Positions 17,047 to 26,165 of a stretch of DNA of 64,000 nucleotides are shown here, in pieces. Each line of letters begins with the position of its first letter. Position 1 is the first letter of the stretch. The notes under the pieces are model-generated. The model saw only the letters and a program-made list of their open reading frames with translations, was not told where the DNA came from and did no database searches. The stretch is from Halobacillus karajensis (GTDB lineage: Bacteria; Bacillota; Bacilli; Bacillales; Halobacillaceae), in assembly GCF_900108515.1 (NCBI RefSeq), contig NZ_FNWW01000005.1:186001-250000 (forward strand), given 5' to 3'. The translations under genes and the position numbers were made by a program.

Positions 17047-18690
17047 ATGGCAGATCCATCAATACTTAAAAATAAATGGCTGCAGCTATGGGCCATACAC
17101 TATCAGGCGAAGGATTTATTGAAATTCACAGTAACTGGAAACTCCAATTCTTCAAATCCTAAACATTCCAATCAAGCATCTGCGGATGGCAGTGACCCGG
17201 GTCCCTCTTTTGATACGAGGCAGAAGATAGGGTTATTTTTAGGGCCTGTTTTGTTTGCGCTTACACTTTTATTCGTAGAAGCGGATGGTTTATCGCAAAG
17301 TGCTGTTGCGATTCTGGCGAGTACGTTGTGGATTGCGACATGGTGGATAACGGAAGCTATGCCTATTCCGGCAACGTCATTGCTGCCACTTGTTCTTTTC
17401 CCTATCACTGGAGGGTTAGATGGTGCAACGACAGCTTCTTCCTATGGGGATAATACGATTTTCCTGTTTATGGGCGGGTTTTTAATAGCCTTGGCGATGC
17501 AAAAGTGGAATTTACATAAGCGAATGGCTTTGTTTATTATTTCATCCGTAGGAACGAGTACGGAACAGATTGTTCTCGGGTTTATGGTCGCGACAGGATC
17601 CTTATCCATGTGGATTTCGAATACGGCTACAGCAATGATGATGGTGCCTATTGGTATGGCCGTCATTTATCAGGCATCCGAACAATTAAAGAAAAAAGGG
17701 GAAACTGTGGATCACGAGAACTTTAATTTTGGAAAAGCGGTTATGCTGGGAGTGGCTTACAGTGCTTCGATTGGGGGGCTGGCCACACTGATTGGAACAC
17801 CACCAAACACCATTTTTAAAGGTGTGATAGAGCAGACATACGGTATTGATATCAGTTTTGCTGGCTGGATGGCATTCGGCGTTCCGTTAACGGTCTTATT
17901 CTTAGCTATCGCATGGTTTTATTTGGTGAAGATCGCTTACCCGATGAAGGTTAAGGAACTTCCCGGGGGGCGTAAGGTGATCGGGGAGGAAAGACGTGCG
18001 CTGGGTCAAATGAGCGCTGAAGAAAAGATAGTCATGACCGTATTTGCTTTCACAGCGGTCGCGTGGATTTCGCGTTCATTCGTACTAGTCCATCTCAATG
18101 AAAATATTAATGATACGATGATTGCGATGACGGCTGCTGTTGTTCTATTTCTTATTCCTTCAAAGAACAAGCGGGGAGATTACCTTCTTGATTGGGACAC
18201 AGCCAAAGGGCTCCCTTGGGGAATCTTACTTTTATTCGGTGCCGGCCTCGCGGTTGCCGCTGGTTTTAAGGAAACGGGTCTTGCGGAGTGGATTGGTACA
18301 CAGCTTACTGTCCTGCAAGGGGTTAACTTGATTCTTATTATTGTCATAGTTACTGCGTTGGTTATCTTCTTAACGGAGATTACATCCAACACAGCCACCG
18401 CGACAATGATGTTTCCAATTATGGGATCCCTTGCCAGTGCAATTTCCGTTCATCCATACAGTTTGATGATCGCTGCAGGGGTAGCAGCTAGTTGTGCATT
18501 TATGCTGCCAGTCGCTACACCGCCGAACGCCGTCGTATTTGGGTCCGGATATTTAAAGATCCCAGATATGGCGAAGGCTGGATTTTTATTAAATGTCCTT
18601 GCTGTCATTCTAATTACGGTAGCGATTTATTTCTATCTGCCCCTCGTTTGGGGACTTGATTTAACCACATTCCCAGATCGATTCAACTAA
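17047..18690 (+). CDS. DASS/SLC13-family sodium-dicarboxylate symporter
   Basis: Carrier of 547 residues starting at the ATG at 17047, with AGGAG eight bases upstream; 50 open codons before it lack a ribosome site. A hydrophilic N-terminal tail (1-60) precedes about eleven membrane segments. SLC13 hallmarks are the paired SNT motifs: MWISNTATAMMMVPIG and EITSNTATATMMFPI, with ATLIGTPPN and ATPPNAVVFGSGY. The family imports succinate, malate or fumarate (or citrate, sulfate) with Na+. An MFS gene starts 18 bases after the stop, so the two are probably cotranscribed. Confidence 0.9.
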   Translation: MADPSILKNKWLQLWAIHYQAKDLLKFTVTGNSNSSNPKHSNQASADGSDPGPSFDTRQKIGLFLGPVLFALTLLFVEADGLSQSAVAILASTLWIATWWITEAMPIPATSLLPLVLFPITGGLDGATTASSYGDNTIFLFMGGFLIALAMQKWNLHKRMALFIISSVGTSTEQIVLGFMVATGSLSMWISNTATAMMMVPIGMAVIYQASEQLKKKGETVDHENFNFGKAVMLGVAYSASIGGLATLIGTPPNTIFKGVIEQTYGIDISFAGWMAFGVPLTVLFLAIAWFYLVKIAYPMKVKELPGGRKVIGEERRALGQMSAEEKIVMTVFAFTAVAWISRSFVLVHLNENINDTMIAMTAAVVLFLIPSKNKRGDYLLDWDTAKGLPWGILLLFGAGLAVAAGFKETGLAEWIGTQLTVLQGVNLILIIVIVTALVIFLTEITSNTATATMMFPIMGSLASAISVHPYSLMIAAGVAASCAFMLPVATPPNAVVFGSGYLKIPDMAKAGFLLNVLAVILITVAIYFYLPLVWGLDLTTFPDRFN

Positions 18691-18708
18691 TAATTGAGGA
18701 TGGTGGAT

Positions 18709-19902
18709 ATGGAAGCTTTACAAAAAGATAAGAAACCTTATACTCCTGACGGGAGTCCGTTTTGGCGGGTGACTGTCGCACTTATGCTCGCTTCTTTATC
18801 CATCTTTTCCACGCTCTATGTTTTTCAGCCGTTGTTGCCCGTTTTCGCAAATCGCTTTCAGGTGTCTGCTACAGAATCGAGTTTCCTCATGTCTGCCTGT
18901 GTATTAGCGATGGTACTTGGACTTTTTGTGCTCGGCTTTGCAGCAGACCGATACGGGCGATCCATCGTAATGAAGGTTTCCTTATTTGTGACCGCTGTGA
19001 CACTCCTTATCCTGCCATTTACTCCTGTTTTGGAATGGATGATCGTAACAAGATTCATTCAAGGTTTTTTTCTAGCGGGAATACCAGCTGCTGCTATGGG
19101 GTATTTAGGAGAAGAGGTTTCTCACCGTCATCTGGGCCTCGCCATGACGTTATATATTTCTAGTAATGCACTGGGAGGTATGGGGGGGAGAGTCATTGGG
19201 GGTTATTTGACAGACCTCTTTGACTGGCGCTTCACTTTATGGTCTTTCGGGGCTTTTGGGTTGCTTTCTGCTCTTTTGTTTGTATTTGCTTTTCCGAAAG
19301 AGCGCTTTTTTAGAAAAACAAACCAAGGATTACTGGAAGATTTAAAAGGCATGTTTGTTCATTTAAGAAGTGCATCAATGCTTGTTTTATTCTTAATGGG
19401 CGTGCTTTTGCAAATCGTATTTACAGCTGTTTGGACTTATATTCCTTTTTATCTTCATGGGGATCCTTTTAACTGGCCATTAAAATGGATTGCCCTGACA
19501 TATTTTGCTTATGCTTTCGGTGTGGTAGCTCCTCCAATCGCCGGGAGATTTTCTGACAGCTTCGGTTTGAAGAAAGTTATGTTTACCGGGGTGTCTCTTT
19601 TGATAATAGGGGTGCTCTTCACAGCCATTCCTTCAGGGGCCTTGATTCTCGTGGGGCTTTCTTTTATTTGTATGGGTTTTTTTGTTGCTCACTCCATGGC
19701 AGCTGCTCTTGTCAGCAAATCTGCCACCCATCACAGAAGTGGGGCTTCAGGATTCTACTTAATCAGCTACTATTTGGGCGTGGCCATCGGTAGTACGGCT
19801 ATTGGTACCCTCTGGGAGAATTACCAATGGCCGGGAGTGCTGAGCGTCACCGCCTTGTTAGTATTCCTATTCCTTTGTCTACCACTGTATAGAAATGAGT
19901 GA
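18709..19902 (+). CDS. MFS transporter (YnfM-like)
   Basis: Major facilitator of 397 residues with twelve hydrophobic segments. The motif-A loop GFAADRYGRS between segments 2 and 3, a second copy PIAGRFSDSFGLKK between 8 and 9, and the opening TLYVFQPLLPVFANRFQVSATESS are typical of the YnfM/inner-membrane exporter subgroup. The ATG at 18709 (GAGG upstream) is preferred over the TTG 15 bases earlier. It follows the DASS carrier closely, so it may export or exchange a related acid; the actual substrate is unknown. Confidence 0.85.
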   Translation: MEALQKDKKPYTPDGSPFWRVTVALMLASLSIFSTLYVFQPLLPVFANRFQVSATESSFLMSACVLAMVLGLFVLGFAADRYGRSIVMKVSLFVTAVTLLILPFTPVLEWMIVTRFIQGFFLAGIPAAAMGYLGEEVSHRHLGLAMTLYISSNALGGMGGRVIGGYLTDLFDWRFTLWSFGAFGLLSALLFVFAFPKERFFRKTNQGLLEDLKGMFVHLRSASMLVLFLMGVLLQIVFTAVWTYIPFYLHGDPFNWPLKWIALTYFAYAFGVVAPPIAGRFSDSFGLKKVMFTGVSLLIIGVLFTAIPSGALILVGLSFICMGFFVAHSMAAALVSKSATHHRSGASGFYLISYYLGVAIGSTAIGTLWENYQWPGVLSVTALLVFLFLCLPLYRNE

Positions 19903-20006
19903 TGGACAATATTCCATAATATGGGTGACCTGGTACACCTAATATTGGGAATCCAATCCATGTTAGAATAGGTTAAGTAAATAATGAAGTAATTGGAGGG
20001 GTGACT

Positions 20007-20333
20007 TTGTCTAAGCATCCTCTTGTTAAAGGGGTGGAGGTTGACGCACAAACCCGTTGTGCCCATTATCAAAGTGATCGGGATATCATTGCCATTAAAT
20101 TTCATTGCTGCAAAGAGTATTATGCGTGTTACTATTGCCACCATGAACAGGCCGGACATCCCCCATCCAAATGGCCACGCCAACAGTGGGGAGAAAAGGC
20201 GATTCTGTGCGGGAATTGCCATCATGAATTAACGATCCTGGAATATATGGAAAGCAAAAGGTGCCCGCAGTGCGAGCATAGATTCAATGAAAATTGCAGC
20301 CTCCACTATCCTTTATATTTTGATAGGAAATAA
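20007..20333 (+). CDS. CHY zinc-finger protein
   Basis: Small protein of 108 residues rich in Cys and His. The order RCAHYQSDRDIIAIKFHCC, YYACYYCHHE, ILCGNCHHELTI and RCPQCEHRFN matches the CHY zinc-finger fold, which binds three zinc ions. Family members in bacteria are uncharacterised. The TTG at 20007 is seven bases from GGAGGGG; the GTG at 20001 is too close to it. It stands alone between the MFS gene and the YceI gene. Confidence 0.82.
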   Translation: MSKHPLVKGVEVDAQTRCAHYQSDRDIIAIKFHCCKEYYACYYCHHEQAGHPPSKWPRQQWGEKAILCGNCHHELTILEYMESKRCPQCEHRFNENCSLHYPLYFDRK

Positions 20334-20543
20334 TAAGTCTTTATAGGGCGTTTATTTGTGATTTCGATGATGTAGGTTCAGTATGATAGCATCCGTTTGC
20401 CGAGGAGATTGCATCAAGCCCAGAGCTTACCTTAGTTCTCAACTTTTTTATGGTAAGAGTTGAGTGGATAAAATGGGGGTAGAAATGCCGGCTAGGTCAT
20501 TGAAATAACAAACTGCCCCTTCATAAGAAAGATCACACAGGAT

Positions 20544-20582
20544 CCAAAAAGAAGCTGAGTCCCTTGAGGCTCAGCTTCTTCA
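20544..20582 (-). terminator. Terminator of yceI gene
   Basis: AAGAAGCTGAG...CTCAGCTTCTT, eleven-pair stem, followed on the minus strand by TTTTGG; it lies 20 bases past the stop. Confidence 0.85.
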
Positions 20583-20599
20583 TATTTTCATTTCATTCA

Positions 20600-21130
20600 T
20601 TATTCAGAAACGATGAATTCAAAGTTCCCTTCGAATTTAACGACTTTCCCAAGCAGAACACCGCCCGTTTCCAAAGCTGCATTATAAGTCAAACCGTAGG
20701 CTTCACGATCAATTTTGCCACTTACATCAAATCCTGCAACAGTGCTCCCATCCATCGGATTCTTGGAGGAACCGTTATATTCCACGGTGAATGTTTCTTC
20801 ACGTGTGATTCCTTTAATTGTTAAATCTCCAGTAACTTCAAATTCATCATCCGAAACCTTATGAATAGCAGTACTTTGGAAGACAATCTTCGGATATTGG
20901 TCTGCTTCAAAAAAGTCTCCTGAGCGAAGGTGTCCATCCCGTTGTTCGTTTCGTGTGTTAATAGAATCTACAGATATGGTTGCGGTTACTTTGGACGAGG
21001 GAAGATCATTTAAATCACCAGAAAATTCTACGTTGAAAGTTTCGAATTCACCTTTGGCTTTAGATACCATCATGTGTTTAATTTGAAAGTTCAAGCTACT
21101 GTGGACTTGATCCAAAGTTAATGTGGTCAT
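20600..21130 (-). CDS. YceI-family protein
   Basis: Cytoplasmic YceI protein of 176 residues without signal peptide (Gram-negative relatives are periplasmic). The family pattern is clear: LDQVHSSLNFQIKHMMVSKAKGEF, NEQRDGHLRSGDFFEADQYPKIVFQST, FEVTGDLTIKGITREETFTV and REAYGLTYNAALETGGVLLGK. YceI proteins form a lipocalin-like barrel that binds polyisoprenoid or fatty-acid type lipids; the cellular role in Bacillaceae is not settled. GAGGAGAG precedes the ATG. Confidence 0.9.
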   Translation of the reverse strand: MTTLTLDQVHSSLNFQIKHMMVSKAKGEFETFNVEFSGDLNDLPSSKVTATISVDSINTRNEQRDGHLRSGDFFEADQYPKIVFQSTAIHKVSDDEFEVTGDLTIKGITREETFTVEYNGSSKNPMDGSTVAGFDVSGKIDREAYGLTYNAALETGGVLLGKVVKFEGNFEFIVSE

Positions 21131-21286
21131 TTTACACTCTCCTCATTAATAAATATAGTTTGAATTCTAAGTTAACTATACGCTCTACTTATTTTGAAGT
21201 CAAGATATTTTTCGTTGAAATAAATAGGAAGAAGCCAGACAAAAAAGCCCGGTACCAAGTGACAAGGACCGGGGAATTTTATGATT

Positions 21287-21589
21287 TTATTTGTTCATTT
21301 GGAAATGGGCATTTAATTGTCCTCGAATCATTTTTTCCTTAAGATTTCCTTTAGTGGAAGTTTGTAGATCTTTTCTGATTTCGTATGTCTGCACACCTTC
21401 TTCTCGTTTGTCTGCAATTTGTAATAATGTTTCAACATCCGAAAAAGAATATTTGCGTGTCCCTCTTTTAGTTCTTTCGGGTTGGATTAAACGACGCTCT
21501 TCATAGTAACGAATCTGCCTGAGTGAGAGGCCGGTCAATTCATTGACGATCCCAATGGACATAACTTTTTTGTGCTTGTATGATGCCAT
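21287..21589 (-). CDS. tnrA: Nitrogen regulator TnrA (MerR family)
   Basis: A 100-residue MerR-type regulator. The N-terminal winged helix shows [46 protein letters not shown], almost the TnrA/GlnR consensus. The C-terminal [11 protein letters not shown] is TnrA-specific; in B. subtilis this tail binds feedback-inhibited glutamine synthetase. TnrA activates and represses nitrogen genes when nitrogen is limiting. GAGGAGG precedes the ATG, 22 bases after the stop of a small FbpA-like gene, and a perfect TnrA box lies further upstream, so positive autoregulation is likely. Confidence 0.93.
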   Translation of the reverse strand: MASYKHKKVMSIGIVNELTGLSLRQIRYYEERRLIQPERTKRGTRKYSFSDVETLLQIADKREEGVQTYEIRKDLQTSTKGNLKEKMIRGQLNAHFQMNK

Positions 21590-21611
21590 TACATTTCCTC
21601 CTCTTTACTCC

Positions 21612-21770
21612 TCATTGTGGGTGGTCAATTCTGGAGGCTAAGGTTTCTAACTCCGTCAAAGTTAAAGAATGGAGGGTTTCATCTGTTGATTGATACATAC
21701 CGGCATCGATAAGTTTTTGAATATAGTGTTCCCTCATACTTTCGACAGCTTTTCTTAAATGATTTTTCAT
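21612..21770 (-). CDS. Small Fur-regulated-basic-protein (FbpA) family protein
   Basis: A 52-residue protein whose ATG lies behind GGGAGTG. The sequence MKNHLRKAVESMREHYIQKL continues with IDAGMYQSTDETLHSLTLTEL, the pattern of the FbpA family (R..YI.KLI..G.Y...D..L..LTL.EL). In B. subtilis such proteins belong to the Fur regulon and are thought to help the small RNA FsrA spare iron. Here the gene lies 22 bases upstream of tnrA and downstream of a TnrA box, and I see no clear Fur box, so it is probably expressed with nitrogen status. Assignment rests on this motif only. Confidence 0.65.
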   Translation of the reverse strand: MKNHLRKAVESMREHYIQKLIDAGMYQSTDETLHSLTLTELETLASRIDHPQ

Positions 21771-21900
21771 TAAGGTTCACTCCCGTATGTGTGGAATATA
21801 GGTCACATTGGTAAAACGGATCGGCAAGCTGGAAAAGTACATGTGTTCTTTTCTCTGATGAATATAGAATATCTAAATATTAACATTATGTCACTTATTA

Positions 21901-21917
21901 TGTAAGAAAATCTAACA
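21901..21917 (-). promoter_or_regulatory. TnrA/GlnR operator upstream of fbpA-like/tnrA operon
   Basis: TGTAAGAAAATCTAACA matches TGTNANAWWWTNTNACA at all 17 positions on both strands. On the minus strand TATTCT or TATATT (21861-21871) could be the -10 box, which puts the operator centre about 50 bases upstream of the start site, the usual distance for activation by TnrA. It lies 131 bases before the fbpA-like start codon. Confidence 0.85.
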
Positions 21918-22122
21918 TGAATATTTCGACTGGTAGTTTATCTGACATAGCTTGTTTTATGGGAAGGGTAATCTTTAAAGTATGATTTCGATAGCAGTAA
22001 TTGTGTGATCTAAACTTTTATATAAAGGTCTGGTGTGAAAAGAAAGGGCTTATAAATCTTTTTTTCCTAGTTTACAATTGTGAAATAAAGTGAATGAATG
22101 GGGTAAAGGAGGGGAAAGGGTT

Positions 22123-23187
22123 ATGTGGATCAAGCATTCATTTTTTAAATACGTGACAGCAGCTATACTTATTCTAGTACTCTACTATTTCTTAGAAAAA
22201 TTAGAGTTGCTGGAACCGTTCAAGACAATCTTTGGAACTTTATTCTATCCACTTCTTATTGCAGGATTTTTGTTTTATATCCTGCGCCCTGTTGTTCACT
22301 TGATATCTAAAGTGAGGTTTATTCCTGTTCCTTTTGCCATTTTGATCGTTTTTGTTTTCATTGGCGGGCTTTTATATATGGGCGTCTGGCTGCTTGCTGA
22401 TACCGTGCAGAAGCAGATGAATGATCTATCGAAAATGCCGGAGGAAATGAAGCAAACAGCAGAAGAGGCAGGACAAAAATTAAAAGAGAATGACATGGGG
22501 GTGATATCTGGTGCTTCCATCCAACAACGGATGACGGAGTATTTTGGCGGGATCACCCAACAAATTGGGGAACACATGATGAGTGTGTTTTCTACAATCG
22601 CTGGGGCTACCACCGTTTTAATCATTGTCCCGTTTGTATTATTTTTCTTTTTAAAGGACGGGCATCGATTAATTCCCTTCTTGAAGAGAGCTTTACCAGA
22701 AAAGCACCAGCCTAGAGGAGTGAAAGTCCTGCAGGATCTCGACTATACAGTATCTTCTTATATTATTGGACAAGTAACGATTGCAGCCGTGGATGGTGTT
22801 TTAACCTATATCGGCTATTTAATCATCGGAATCGATTACGCTTTAATCTTAGGATTGTTTGTTACATTGACTTGTGCCATCCCGTTTGTAGGACCTGTGA
22901 TTGGAGCGATTCCTGCTATCGTTGTTGCGCTTATGCAGGAGCCTTCTTTGGCGATTTACGTCATCATTACGTTCATTGTGGTACAGCAATTAGAAAGTAA
23001 CCTTGTGGCTCCCTTTGTCTTCGGAGAGCGATTGAACATCCATCCGCTTACGGTTATTTTATTACTTGTTGTGGCGGCTCCACTTTACGGCGTAGTAGGG
23101 ATGATTATCGCTGTACCGACTTATTCTGTTCTGAAAGTATTATTGAAGCATGGGTATGATTTTTACCAACTTTACCATTCAACATGA
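22123..23187 (+). CDS. AI-2E/UPF0118-family transporter
   Basis: Membrane protein of 354 residues; ATG at 22123 behind AAGGAGG. Two N-terminal segments, a large polar loop (about 95-150), then five or six segments with PFVLFFFLKDGHRLIPFLKRALP, GQVTIAAVDGVLTYIGYLIIGIDYALILG and PFVGPVIGAIPAIVVAL, the AI-2E (PF01594) pattern. Family members include the E. coli TqsA exporter, and a UPF0118 protein from Halobacillus has been reported to act as a Na+(Li+)/H+ antiporter, which fits this genome better than quorum signalling. It ends in a terminator and stands alone. Confidence 0.85.
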   Translation: MWIKHSFFKYVTAAILILVLYYFLEKLELLEPFKTIFGTLFYPLLIAGFLFYILRPVVHLISKVRFIPVPFAILIVFVFIGGLLYMGVWLLADTVQKQMNDLSKMPEEMKQTAEEAGQKLKENDMGVISGASIQQRMTEYFGGITQQIGEHMMSVFSTIAGATTVLIIVPFVLFFFLKDGHRLIPFLKRALPEKHQPRGVKVLQDLDYTVSSYIIGQVTIAAVDGVLTYIGYLIIGIDYALILGLFVTLTCAIPFVGPVIGAIPAIVVALMQEPSLAIYVIITFIVVQQLESNLVAPFVFGERLNIHPLTVILLLVVAAPLYGVVGMIIAVPTYSVLKVLLKHGYDFYQLYHST

Positions 23188-23193
23188 ATAACG

Positions 23194-23235
23194 TTTAAAA
23201 CGTCCAGGAAGTTTGATCCCTGGACGTTTTAAAGT
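23194..23235 (+). terminator. Bidirectional terminator between UPF0118 and cypC genes
   Basis: TTTAAAACGTCCAGG...CCTGGACGTTTTAAA long symmetrical stem between two convergent genes. Confidence 0.88.
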
Positions 23236-23247
23236 GATGGAGAGTGG

Positions 23248-24498
23248 TTAACTCTTAAAATGTACTTGGCTTATGACAAATCCGCTTTTCGGAAGGGAAG
23301 GTATCTTTTTCAGGCTGTAACTGTAGTCTTGTTTTGGAACGGTGTATCCGAGGTGTTTCGTCATATAGCGGAAGCTTGCTTGCAGCACTTCTATTGTCGG
23401 CCATTCTCCAGGACATCGGTGGCCATGATAGTATCCGCCTCCTCCTTGCGGGATCAGGTCGAACAAGCCGCCCTTCCAGTCTACAAAACGATCAGGATTA
23501 AATTCATTAGGATCCTCCCAGATCTTTGGGTCATGATTAATTCCATACACGTCAAGTAAGACCAGTTGTCCTTTTTTAAAATTATATTGCTGCCAAGTGA
23601 AATCCTGATTCGCTCTTGCTCCAAGAAAAGGAACAAAAGGGTAAAAGCGTCTGACTTCCTGGGTAAACATGAACAAATATTCCTCATCCAATGCCACCTG
23701 CTTCTGAATTTGCGGATGTTCGTGAAGAGCTACGGAACCGAAAGCGATGAATTTAGAAATAGCGACAAGTGGACGGATGACATTCAAAACTTCTACGGCA
23801 GCGATCCTTGCATCAAGCGGCTGTCCATCTAAGTCTTTATGTTTGGCCATTTCGTATAAGGCTTTGTCTTTCTCTGCTTCCAGCTGGTCTTCCCGTACTT
23901 TCACAATTAATTTCTCTATCCATGCCTCCGAGCGTTTACGGGCTCTTCTGCTTTCCAAATGTTTTGGACCAATAGCACTGAATCCATCAATCAGGTTACT
24001 TAAATCTCGTGTCCTCTTTTGTACTTCTTTTTCTTCCAGGGGAATTCCTGCCCATTCACATGCTGTTCGACAAAGCAACTCACGAGACTCGTCGTAAAGG
24101 TTCACTTTTTTCATTCTGTTCCACTTCTTTGTGAAGCGTGCCCAGTTTTGGGTGGTTATTTCGTATAGCTCTTGTATGGATTCCTGAGTCATCAAAGACA
24201 TGAAAAGAAGCTTGCGGTGGGCATGCGCCTCACCATCCTTTGTTTGAATACCGTTTTCTCCAAATAATGTTTTCAATACCCTCTTAGGGAGGGCGTTTTT
24301 TCGGTCCATTCGGTTTGTATCATAGAATAGCTTTGCTCCCTCCACTCCACTTAAAAGAGCGACTTTCTCCCCTAGAACCCTTGTTTCATAAACATCCAGA
24401 TGATGATTTTGTACCCGCTTTGGGATAAAGTTATAGCCATCTTTAAAGATCGCTAATGTATTGTCAATGGTTTTGTCCTTTGGTACTTGGGCAGTCAT
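23248..24498 (-). CDS. cypC: CYP152-family fatty acid peroxygenase (P450 BSbeta/CypC type)
   Basis: Cytochrome P450 of 416 residues from the ATG at 24498 (AGGAGG nine bases upstream; eight extra open codons rejected). CYP152 features fall at the same numbers as in P450BSbeta. Gln85 is in the substrate pocket (ENGIQTKDG), Arg242-Pro243 in helix I (NVIRPLVAISKF) replaces the usual acid-alcohol pair, EVRR is at 281-284 and heme-ligand Cys362 is in YYHGHRCPGEW. Such enzymes use H2O2 and the fatty-acid carboxylate itself to hydroxylate the alpha or beta carbon. Gln rather than His at 85 suggests hydroxylation over OleT-type decarboxylation. No redox partner is needed or present nearby. Confidence 0.93.
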   Translation of the reverse strand: MTAQVPKDKTIDNTLAIFKDGYNFIPKRVQNHHLDVYETRVLGEKVALLSGVEGAKLFYDTNRMDRKNALPKRVLKTLFGENGIQTKDGEAHAHRKLLFMSLMTQESIQELYEITTQNWARFTKKWNRMKKVNLYDESRELLCRTACEWAGIPLEEKEVQKRTRDLSNLIDGFSAIGPKHLESRRARKRSEAWIEKLIVKVREDQLEAEKDKALYEMAKHKDLDGQPLDARIAAVEVLNVIRPLVAISKFIAFGSVALHEHPQIQKQVALDEEYLFMFTQEVRRFYPFVPFLGARANQDFTWQQYNFKKGQLVLLDVYGINHDPKIWEDPNEFNPDRFVDWKGGLFDLIPQGGGGYYHGHRCPGEWPTIEVLQASFRYMTKHLGYTVPKQDYSYSLKKIPSLPKSGFVISQVHFKS

Positions 24499-24590
24499 TC
24501 TATAACGCCTCCTTATCTGCAAGTCTAATGGTTTAATTATTCCTTTTTTTAACTAGAGGTAAACTGTTTTTAGAATCTTTCTCCTCCCTA

Positions 24591-24619
24591 TTGAATTTAA
24601 ATGCATTAGAATGTATAGT
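24591..24619 (+). promoter_or_regulatory. Sigma-A promoter for yjiH-like gene
   Basis: TTGAAT, a 17-base spacer and TATAGT; the predicted start lies about 60 bases before the ATG. Confidence 0.6.
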
Positions 24620-24685
24620 TATTAACTATCGAATCATGTTTATTTATACTTTTTTATGCATAAAGAATACAGAGGAGGGCGAAAT

Positions 24686-26071
24686 ATGGCTGTTCAACAG
24701 ACGAAAGTGAACAACACTGTGAAAGAATCTACATCCTACACGACCAAACAATGGATGAAGTTTTTCATCCCATCCATAATTGGTGTTTTTTTATTTCTTG
24801 TGCCCATTTCTGTTGATGGGAGAGTGACAATTGGTTTAGGTTTGATGGCAGATGGCCTGCAGGGAGCGATCGGCCCGTATATACCACTTTTCATGACTAT
24901 AGTCATTGCCATCTCTGCTTTAGGAAGTCTAGTTGTCAAAGGCACAGAAGGTAGTTTTAGAAATCATCCTTTTATATCTCATATTTTTGATGTGGGCCCA
25001 TTTTGGATCGTCTTGCGTATTATCGGTGCGATTTTTGCTTTGATGACTCTTGCAGAAATTGGACCCTCTTATATAGGGTCAGAACTGACAGGCGGGGTTG
25101 TTCTCTATGATTTGATTCCTGTCTTAATGGTTTGGTTTTTATTTGCGAGTTTATTCATGCCGCTTTTATTAGAATTTGGGTTAATGGATTTTATAGGAAC
25201 GATTGTAAGAAAAGTCATGCATCCATTATTCAAGCTGCCGGGTAGGTCTTCTGTTGATGCTATGGCATCTTGGATGGGAAGTGGAACGGTAGGAGTATTG
25301 TTAACGACCCAGCAATATGAAAATGGCTATTACTCTAAACGAGAAGCGGCTGTCGTAGCAAGTAATTTCTCTATTGCATCCATTGCTTTTAGTCTCGTCA
25401 TAGCGAAATTTTTAGCGATTGATCATATGTTTGTTTCTTTTTATTTTACCGTTATGGTTTGTGGAGTGGTAGCGGCGGTCATCTGTCCTAGAATTCCACC
25501 GCTTTCCAGAAAAAAAGAAACATATCATGAGCCTGTAGGAAAGCAGATTGATGAAGTGGTTCCTAAAGGGACGTCAACTTTCCGCTTTGGGATTGATCAA
25601 GCGGTAGCAAAAGCGGATCAAGTGAAAAGTGCTGGGGCCGTTGCTAGAAAAGGGATATTTAATGTCGTGGATATTTGGTTTGGGCTGATTCCTCTTGTGA
25701 TGGCGCTTGGTACTGTCGCGCTGGTTATCGCTGAATTCACGCCTGTATTCACATGGCTGTCTTATCCATTCATTCCATTGTTGAACTTACTACAGATTCC
25801 GGAGGCGGCGGAAGCTGCTCCAGCGATGATTGTCGGTTTTGCCGATATGTTCCTTCCGGCAGTTGTAGGAAGTGGCATCGAATCTGAACTGACTCGTTTT
25901 ATTATCGGGGTCATGTCGTTGACGCAGCTGATTTATATGTCTGAAATAGGGATTCTGTTAATTAAATCTAAAATCCCAATTAATTTCTTAGAGTTGTTCA
26001 TCATTTTCCTGCAACGTACGATTATTACATTGCCTATTGCGGCATTGCTCGCTCATCTACTGTTCTTTTGA
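24686..26071 (+). CDS. YjiH-family membrane protein (nucleoside-recognition/Gate domain)
   Basis: Membrane protein of 461 residues; ATG at 24686 behind GAGGAGGG. It begins with a polar 30-residue tail, then about ten membrane segments. FFIPSIIGVFLFLVPIS, MASWMGSGTVGVLLTTQQYENGYYSKREAAVVASNFSIASIAFSLVIAK and VGFADMFLPAVVGSGIESELTRFIIGVMSLTQLIYMSEIG identify the YjiH family with a Gate (nucleoside-recognition-like) domain. Transport of an unknown organic solute is inferred; no member is well characterised to my knowledge. Monocistronic, ending in the terminator at about 26.2 kb. Confidence 0.82.
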   Translation: MAVQQTKVNNTVKESTSYTTKQWMKFFIPSIIGVFLFLVPISVDGRVTIGLGLMADGLQGAIGPYIPLFMTIVIAISALGSLVVKGTEGSFRNHPFISHIFDVGPFWIVLRIIGAIFALMTLAEIGPSYIGSELTGGVVLYDLIPVLMVWFLFASLFMPLLLEFGLMDFIGTIVRKVMHPLFKLPGRSSVDAMASWMGSGTVGVLLTTQQYENGYYSKREAAVVASNFSIASIAFSLVIAKFLAIDHMFVSFYFTVMVCGVVAAVICPRIPPLSRKKETYHEPVGKQIDEVVPKGTSTFRFGIDQAVAKADQVKSAGAVARKGIFNVVDIWFGLIPLVMALGTVALVIAEFTPVFTWLSYPFIPLLNLLQIPEAAEAAPAMIVGFADMFLPAVVGSGIESELTRFIIGVMSLTQLIYMSEIGILLIKSKIPINFLELFIIFLQRTIITLPIAALLAHLLFF

Positions 26072-26165
26072 ATATGGGAATGAAAGGTGTAGGATAAGCA
26101 AAGGGTTTCCATCGAGTGGAGTTTAGTATTCTTTGGTAAAAAGAATAGGGATGGAAAGAATTCAT

